Source: Polyangiaceae bacterium
GTDB taxonomy: Bacteria; Myxococcota_A; Polyangia; Polyangiales; Polyangiaceae
Length of the DNA: 12,172 nt
Assembly (NCBI GenBank): GCA_022447485.1
Contig: JAKVCH010000051.1
Span: 1-12,172, forward strand
Direction of reading: 5' to 3'
Shown here piece after piece: positions 7,431-12,172 of the stretch (the stretch's first letter is position 1; each line of letters opens with the position of its first letter). Position numbers and translations under genes: made by a program. Below the pieces are notes generated by a model. It ran no database searches. It was given only the letters and a program-made list of their open reading frames with translations, and had not been told where the DNA came from.

Positions 7431-8255
7431 ATGAAAGAATTTGGATTGCTCATCGACATGGATGGCGTCATTTATCGCGGAGGCGAGCTCATAAAAGGCG
7501 CCGCCGAATTCATCAATACGCTCGTTGACGAAGAAGTGCCCTTCCTCTTCCTGACAAATAACTCACAAAGGACCCGTTTAGATATCGCCACGAAGCTGCA
7601 GCGAATGGGGCTTCGTATTACTCAAGAGCATATTTATACCTGCGCGATGTCGACGGCTCGCTTTATTGCCCGTCAGGGTGAAGGATCGACAGCTTTTGTG
7701 ATTGGCGATGGCGGGCTGATGAATGCGCTCAATCGTAACCAGATTGCGATTGTCGATAAAGACCCCGATTATGTTGTGATTGGCGAGGGGCGTAGCTATC
7801 CGTTCGAGATGCTCGAGCAGGCAACCAACCACATCATTCATGGTGCCAAGCTCATCGCAACCAATATGGACCCGAACTGCCCGACGTCGAATGGCACGAG
7901 GCCTGGCTGTGGAGCGGTCGTCAAGCTGCTCGAGTTTGCCACTGGTGCTCGAGCCTTTGATCTCGGGAAGCCCAGTCCTTTGATGATGCGCGACGCGCGG
8001 AAGCTACTCGACCTTGATGCGAAGCATACCTTTATGATCGGAGATAATATGGGAACCGATATCCTGGGCGCTGTGCAGCTGGGCTACAAGAGCGTCCTCG
8101 TTCTTTCGGGAAGCTGTAGCAAGGAAGACGTGGATCAATATGCCTTCACGCCGAGCGCGATCGTCAACAGCATAGCCGATCTGAGCCTCCCTTACCTGAA
8201 GGAAATGCTTGCCACACCGCCGCGTGTTCAATCTCAATTTCCGAAGGCAAGCTAA
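7431..8255 (+). CDS. HAD-IIA family phosphatase (NagD-like)
   Basis: This encodes 274 residues, a usual length for subfamily IIA of the haloacid dehalogenase superfamily (NagD, AraL, 4-nitrophenylphosphatase and phosphoglycolate phosphatase types). Motif I is LIDMDGVIYRG, with nucleophile D9 and acid/base D11. Motif II is LTNNS with T42. The motif III lysine is K180 in DLGKPSP. Motif IV is MIGDNMGTDILGA with the Mg2+ ligands D205 and D210. A C2-type cap lies between motifs II and III (about 70-175), including ATNMDPNCPTSNG and PGCGAVV. These are cytoplasmic Mg2+-dependent phosphatases for small phosphorylated metabolites; the substrate cannot be told from sequence. The start has a GGAG five bases upstream. 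The C-terminus carries a short non-conserved tail (about 255-274). It is transcribed divergently from ilvA and convergently with the MopE-like gene, so it is probably monocistronic. Confidence 0.92.
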   Translation: MKEFGLLIDMDGVIYRGGELIKGAAEFINTLVDEEVPFLFLTNNSQRTRLDIATKLQRMGLRITQEHIYTCAMSTARFIARQGEGSTAFVIGDGGLMNALNRNQIAIVDKDPDYVVIGEGRSYPFEMLEQATNHIIHGAKLIATNMDPNCPTSNGTRPGCGAVVKLLEFATGARAFDLGKPSPLMMRDARKLLDLDAKHTFMIGDNMGTDILGAVQLGYKSVLVLSGSCSKEDVDQYAFTPSAIVNSIADLSLPYLKEMLATPPRVQSQFPKAS

Positions 8256-8274
8256 GCCCTTAGTCCTCGGGCTT
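8254..8274 (+). terminator. Possible hairpin after HAD hydrolase gene
   Basis: AAGCCC (8254-8259) pairs with GGGCTT (8269-8274) over a nine-base loop, starting within the stop codon. There is no T-run after it, so termination here is doubtful. The rest of the 117-base convergent gap (8256-8372) holds another weak hairpin, TCGTC/GACGA (8348-8352 with 8358-8362), just after the opposing gene's stop. Confidence 0.25.
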
Positions 8275-8372
8275 GGGCTCGATACCCATTGTTGCGCTCG
8301 CAATTGCCCGAGCTTGAGCGTTCAGCCTGGAGAGCACGCAGGAGCCCTCGTCTGTCCGACGAAGCCCTTCGA

Positions 8373-11099
8373 TTAGGGTTCAATAAAGATCAGCTCATTG
8401 CGACCGAGGTTTGTCACGTAGACTGCATTTCCGTTCCCATCTGTCGCTAATTGCTTGAGCGTTGTGAAGCCGGAGGTCTCATAAACGAACTGAGTGCTCC
8501 AACCTTTTGCTGGTTCAAAATGTGAGAGATAATGCTCTTCTCCGGAGAGTGGGAAAACACGAGATAGATGCCAGGCAACATAGGCTTCGCCATTGGCTGA
8601 GACGCTAAGGTTCACTGACTCGATGCCCTCAGAGATTTGAGGAGGCGATAGTTCAAAAGGTGCGCTCCAAGTACCCGTCTCTTTATCAAAGCGCGTCACA
8701 AACAGGTCGCTCTCATTGGCGGTGAAGTCATGCGCGCGGGAGAGGTAGGTGACGAATAGATTCCCGTTTGCGTCAGCAGCGAGTTGAAAACTGAAGATGG
8801 TGAAGTCGTCTCTTGGTGTCAGCTCAAGAGGGGTTGCGGTGCTAGTCGTACCTCTATCAGCGTAGGCATGGCGGATGACTTTCAGCCGATTGACATTGGC
8901 CAAGTTGATGCTGGCCGGTCCTTCAACACTATCAAGAAAAGCTGCTGTGATTGTTCCTTCGTCATCGACAACAAATTCGCGGGAACTCAGAGAATCGCCC
9001 GCTGTGGTCGCTAAAATTGCTGGAGTGCTCCAATTATCCTGGGCTTGATTCGAAATGGTGTACTTCAGCTCAAGAGATTCATCGGAAACAACCCAGGCGG
9101 CATAGCCAGAGGAACTGACTGCTGCTCCCGTGAAAATCGTCAGGTTGGTAAAGTCAGCTGGGCCAAGATTCGTCGGAGTGAGCCAAATATCATTCGCTGT
9201 CTTGCGAAGAACGCGTGCGCTTGTCAGAGAACTGGAACCATCGGCCACTGCAGCAAGAGCGAGGAAGCTGCCATCAGCTTTGAATGACGCTGATACTGTT
9301 GAGTAGCTCTGCGAATAGGACTGAACCGATGATTCCCACGAAGTACCATCGAAGAAGCGCACATCAGAGGTGGAGGTTCCGTCGAACTCATTTGTTCCCG
9401 ACACAGTGACAGCTTCGCCACTGTCGTTAATCTCGAATGCGTGAATGAATTTGCCAGAGGAAGTCTCCAAGGGGTGAACAGTCTTATCCCAGGTGCCGCC
9501 GTTCCAGCGCCAAAGCTCATAGCGTCTGTCGGCAAACTGGTTTTCATCCGCAAGCGTCCAGAGCCCCATTCTTTCACCGCTCGGGCTGATCCGGAATTCG
9601 CCCAAGGCGAATTCCCATCCGTTAGGTGCAGGTTGGCGGCTCACCTCGGCTGTGCTGGCAGTCGAAAAGTGAATATCTGTGGCTTGCGTAGCATTTCCGG
9701 AGAGGTCTGTAAGTGCCGGGTTCACGCGGATGGTGTAGGTGGAGCCGGGCTGGAGAGGTTCGTCTAAGTCGAGGAGTAGGTTTTTTCCACCGAGCCTCGT
9801 TGTTCCCGGTACTGGTTGACCGTAGAAATCCAATAGCTGTAAAGCATCGCCTTCGCTCTGATCGATCTGAATCCCTTCACCAAAGATAACGGCAACACTT
9901 GAAACTGTGTCGTGAGATATTTGAGACCCTGCGCTTGGTGAGCTTGCAATAATTGTGGGAGGAATAATATCTTCGATTTCCTCACAGTTTTGAGAACCAT
10001 CAACACACAAGCAGATTCCCTCGGAGCAGAGGGGGCGTGCGCCGCTGCAGGCGGTTTGCACTACCCAGAGTCCGGCAATGCACTCCCGAGGGATCAGTCC
10101 TCCAACGCACTCCTTGGCCCCTGGAACACATTCGGTGCAATCGCAGGTATTCCAAAGTCCGCCACTACAGTTTTGCACGCCGGTACGACCTGAATCACAA
10201 GCACAAGCTCGAAGATTGCCCTCGGGGGCGCAGGCACAAACGTTGTCTTCGTCAATTTCGCCATCGCAATCATTATCGGCGCCATCACAGACTTCGAGGG
10301 CTGCTGAATGAACCGCCGCTGTGCCGTCGTCGCAGTCTGTGCTGCGCAACGAGCGCCCCTCGAGAGGGGCACAGCTCAGGATGGATTCTGAAGAAGCGTC
10401 GCCAAAATTATCGTCGTCGGCATCTACATACCAGGGAACTTCCCTCGTATTTACGTCGACCTGGCCGTCGCAGTCGTTATCGATATCGTCGCAGATTTCG
10501 GGATGGCTTGGGTAGCGGCGATAGTCTTCATCGTCACAATCGTCTCCACAGAGAAGTTCACCCTCGCGATTTTCATTGCAACAGGCCGCATCGATGTAGC
10601 CATCCAAATCTGCGTCGAGGTAGCCGAAGGTGGAGGGATCGCAGTCTTCGTCGTGTGTGGAATCAGTCGCGCTACAGACCTCACTATTTCCCGGAAAGCG
10701 ATTCGCATCTTGGTCGTCGCAGTCGTCACCAAGTCGCTCACCGCTAGCGTCGATGCAGTCGAAGTCGATATGTCCATCTCCATCACGGTCGGGTGCCTCA
10801 AAACGACAGCTATTGAGAGTATGCGAGCAAGAGTCGATCGTACATTCAATGCCGTCATCACAGAGAGGTGCAACTCCGAGACGACAAAATCCACCTTCAC
10901 AGGTTTCGACACCGTTGCAGAAGACTTGGTCGTTGCACTCTGCGTTGGTGCTGCAGGGCTCGTCAGTGACTTCTCCTCGAGGCCCATCAAAGGAGCCCGT
11001 TTGATCGCTCGAAGATTCGGGGTCTGACTCCTCGTTGGTCTCGCAGGCGAAGGCCGACAAGCTGAGCAAAAGAGGGAGCGTGAGACGGTGCAGGCGCAT
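8373..11099 (-). CDS. MopE-like metal-binding lipoprotein with Big_5 and propeller-like domains
   Basis: This encodes 908 residues. The ATG at 11099 has AGGAG six bases upstream and starts a signal peptide ending SAFAC (Cys19), a lipobox-like site with an unusual Phe at -2. After an acidic/Ser linker comes a Cys-rich segment (49-98) with repeated CDDG/CxxG patterns. Next is a MopE-type region (about 104-290): DRDGDGHID, GDDCDDQD, DADLDGYID, GDDCDDED, ICDDIDNDCDG, PWYVDADDDNFGD and CDGADNDCDGEIDED. MopE-type repeats are annotated as putative metal-binding (copper in the Methylococcus founder); the DxDxDG loops also resemble thrombospondin-type calcium loops. A second Cys-rich stretch follows (about 288-372), then a Big_5/Ig-like domain (about 379-481; PPTIIASSPSAGSQ, LTDLSGNA). 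The remaining 420 residues form about seven repeats with DxxG turns and W(S/T)xP-like ends, suggesting a beta-propeller. Likely surface or periplasmic; ligand unknown. Its neighbour at 11356 is a paralogue. Confidence 0.87.
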   Translation of the reverse strand: MRLHRLTLPLLLSLSAFACETNEESDPESSSDQTGSFDGPRGEVTDEPCSTNAECNDQVFCNGVETCEGGFCRLGVAPLCDDGIECTIDSCSHTLNSCRFEAPDRDGDGHIDFDCIDASGERLGDDCDDQDANRFPGNSEVCSATDSTHDEDCDPSTFGYLDADLDGYIDAACCNENREGELLCGDDCDDEDYRRYPSHPEICDDIDNDCDGQVDVNTREVPWYVDADDDNFGDASSESILSCAPLEGRSLRSTDCDDGTAAVHSAALEVCDGADNDCDGEIDEDNVCACAPEGNLRACACDSGRTGVQNCSGGLWNTCDCTECVPGAKECVGGLIPRECIAGLWVVQTACSGARPLCSEGICLCVDGSQNCEEIEDIIPPTIIASSPSAGSQISHDTVSSVAVIFGEGIQIDQSEGDALQLLDFYGQPVPGTTRLGGKNLLLDLDEPLQPGSTYTIRVNPALTDLSGNATQATDIHFSTASTAEVSRQPAPNGWEFALGEFRISPSGERMGLWTLADENQFADRRYELWRWNGGTWDKTVHPLETSSGKFIHAFEINDSGEAVTVSGTNEFDGTSTSDVRFFDGTSWESSVQSYSQSYSTVSASFKADGSFLALAAVADGSSSLTSARVLRKTANDIWLTPTNLGPADFTNLTIFTGAAVSSSGYAAWVVSDESLELKYTISNQAQDNWSTPAILATTAGDSLSSREFVVDDEGTITAAFLDSVEGPASINLANVNRLKVIRHAYADRGTTSTATPLELTPRDDFTIFSFQLAADANGNLFVTYLSRAHDFTANESDLFVTRFDKETGTWSAPFELSPPQISEGIESVNLSVSANGEAYVAWHLSRVFPLSGEEHYLSHFEPAKGWSTQFVYETSGFTTLKQLATDGNGNAVYVTNLGRNELIFIEP
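10435..10506 (-). repeat. Near-identical 72-base tract shared with divergent paralogue, copy 1
   Basis: The reverse complement of this tract equals 11952-12023 except for one base (the C/A difference in the Gln/Lys codon). It encodes HPEICDDIDNDCDG and the following VDVNTREVP. Flanking homologous DNA is much less similar. Confidence 0.9.
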
Positions 11100-11105
11100 G
11101 ATGCG

Positions 11106-11110
11106 CTCCT
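11106..11110 (-). promoter_or_regulatory. Ribosome binding site of MopE-like lipoprotein gene
   Basis: AGGAG on the - strand, six bases before the ATG at 11099; it supports that start. Confidence 0.75.
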
Positions 11111-11230
11111 ATCAGCTTGTTTTGAAACTCTCAATCTTGTTGCGGTGCAGCCAGGACTTGTTGTGAAAAATTGAAAGCGCTACCTTTTTATGCGAGAGTA
11201 TGCTTTGCATGGAACAACTCCATCTTCTGC

Positions 11231-11259
11231 TTGATGAGACTTTAGTACCGCTTTATTAA
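11231..11259 (+). promoter_or_regulatory. Candidate sigma-70-type promoter for the right-hand paralogue
   Basis: TTGATG (11231-11236) and TATTAA (11254-11259) are 17 bases apart, each matching four of six consensus positions, about 97 bases before the ATG at 11356. This lies in the 256-base AT-richer gap between the two divergent paralogues, which must hold both promoters. No convincing counterpart was found on the other strand. Confidence 0.25.
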
Positions 11260-11355
11260 TTTGCTCTAGGAGCCTTCAGAGGATTGTCCACGAGCTCAAG
11301 AAGAACCGCTCTCTTGTCCATTGAGCCCAGCCCGAACAATTGATATCGCCGCACC

Positions 11356-12172
11356 ATGGGTTTTCGCCGAGCTTTCTGCTCCATCCTTTTTTTCTCGCTG
11401 AGCCTTTTCGGCTGTAGCGACGACACTGCTGAAGAAGCTTCCACAAGGGACCAGCGTGATGGCTTTGGTCTTGGCGGAGCCAGGGGTGAGCTGACGGAGG
11501 TTCCGTGTGAATCATCCAGCGATTGTGATGATGGCCTTTTCTGCACGGGCAAGGAGGTCTGTGAAGATGGATTTTGTCGCCGAGGCGTGGCGACAGAATG
11601 TGATGATGGCATTGCATGCACGATTGATACCTGCTCACCAGTTGAGGATGGCTGTTCTTTCAAAGCTCCTGACGCTGACGGCGACGGTCACGGCGACATC
11701 AGCTGTCGCGGGGCGAACGACGAGCTTCTTGGTGATGATTGTGATGATGCTGATCCTAACCGTTATCCAGGTAATCGCGAAGTTTGCTCAGGAGACCCCC
11801 TGCACGATGAGGATTGTGACCCAGCTACTTACGGCTACCTCGACGCTGATTTAGACGGAGTTGTCAGCGCTACCTGCTGCAACGAAGATAGCACAGGGGA
11901 GATGACCTGCGGAGCTGATTGTGATGACTTTGAACGACGGCGATTTCCCGACCATCCCGAAATCTGCGACGATATCGATAACGACTGCGACGGCAAGGTC
12001 GACGTAAATACGAGGGAAGTTCCGTGGTACGTAGATGCCGACGACGATTACTTTGGGGATCCCGCATCAGACGTTGAATTGAGTTGTGCCCCGCTGGAAG
12101 GTCGCGCGCTGCGAAGCACAGATTGTGACGATGGAACGGCAGCGGTTCATCCCGCAGCTCTCGAAGTCTGTG
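11356..12172 (+). CDS. MopE-like metal-binding lipoprotein, paralogue (partial, 3' end beyond window)
   Basis: The frame is open from the ATG at 11356 to the end of the window, giving 272 residues. An in-frame TGA at 11341-11343 leaves this as the only ATG start, although no Shine-Dalgarno site is visible. The signal peptide MGFRRAFCSI then LFFSLSLFGC ends in a good lipobox (LFGC, Cys20). It aligns almost without gaps to the N-terminal 271 residues of the divergent neighbour, with roughly two thirds identity by eye: the acidic linker with an RGE motif, the Cys-rich segment (51-100), and the MopE-type motifs DADGDGHGD, GDDCDDAD, DADLDGVV, ICDDIDNDCDG and PWYVDADDDYFGD. Whether it also has Big_5 and propeller-like parts cannot be seen. 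Asp and Cys codons are mostly GAT/TGT, unlike the neighbour's GAC/TGC, except in the shared 72-base tract. It is probably a duplicated partner or variant of the left-hand lipoprotein. Confidence 0.88.
   Translation, partial: MGFRRAFCSILFFSLSLFGCSDDTAEEASTRDQRDGFGLGGARGELTEVPCESSSDCDDGLFCTGKEVCEDGFCRRGVATECDDGIACTIDTCSPVEDGCSFKAPDADGDGHGDISCRGANDELLGDDCDDADPNRYPGNREVCSGDPLHDEDCDPATYGYLDADLDGVVSATCCNEDSTGEMTCGADCDDFERRRFPDHPEICDDIDNDCDGKVDVNTREVPWYVDADDDYFGDPASDVELSCAPLEGRALRSTDCDDGTAAVHPAALEVC
11952..12023 (+). repeat. Near-identical 72-base tract shared with divergent paralogue, copy 2
   Basis: It matches the reverse complement of 10435-10506: 43 identical bases, one mismatch at 11995, then 28 identical bases. 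It covers codons 200-223 of the partial gene. With copy 1 it forms a widely spaced inverted repeat around the divergent promoter region. Confidence 0.9.

Noticed and set aside
10037..11134. Several long frames overlapping the MopE-like gene on both strands
   Set aside because: They come from the periodic Asp/Cys codon composition of the real gene; their translations are low-complexity Arg/Ser/Thr-rich or otherwise unlike proteins.

Overview
The window looks like a chromosomal piece of a Gram-negative bacterium related to the Myxococcota / former Deltaproteobacteria, possibly Bradymonadales-like. I infer this from the gene content: several large lipoproteins, MopE-type Asp/Cys-rich metal-binding repeats, DUF7151-like repeats with collagen-like Gly tracts, and a VWA-protein remnant. 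Base composition looks moderately GC-rich by eye (not counted). No CRISPR array, insertion sequence, tRNA or rRNA was found.

Layout, left to right. (1) 1-156 (+) is the C-terminal end of an ammonium transporter, followed by two hairpins, the second a good intrinsic terminator (227-251). (2) 284-727 (-) is a truncated remnant of a VWA-type secreted protein. (3) 728-3754 (-) encodes a 1008-residue lipoprotein of a poorly described DUF3352-like family. (4) 3925-5226 (-) encodes a secreted protein with four DUF7151-like repeats, collagen-like tracts, a long Gly/Thr tract and a six-cysteine C-terminal module. (5) 5335-6861 (-) is biosynthetic threonine ammonia-lyase (ilvA). (6) 6862-7430 is a 569-base gap between divergent genes with a clear inverted repeat. 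(7) 7431-8255 (+) is a NagD-like HAD-IIA phosphatase. (8) 8373-11099 (-) encodes a 908-residue lipoprotein with Cys-rich, MopE-like, Big_5-like and propeller-like parts. (9) 11356 to the window end (+) is the 5' part of a divergent paralogue of gene 8.

Two ordinary metabolic genes (ilvA and the HAD phosphatase) therefore sit among surface or periplasmic proteins. A shared theme is acidic loops that look able to bind calcium or other divalent metals: EF-hand-like loops in gene 4 and DxDxDG / DDCDD motifs in genes 8 and 9. The most notable signal is at DNA level. The two divergent paralogues share a 72-base inverted tract (10435-10506 and 11952-12023) with one mismatch, while flanking homologous codons differ at many synonymous positions. 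This suggests recent local gene conversion. I see no clear multi-gene defence or biosynthetic system.
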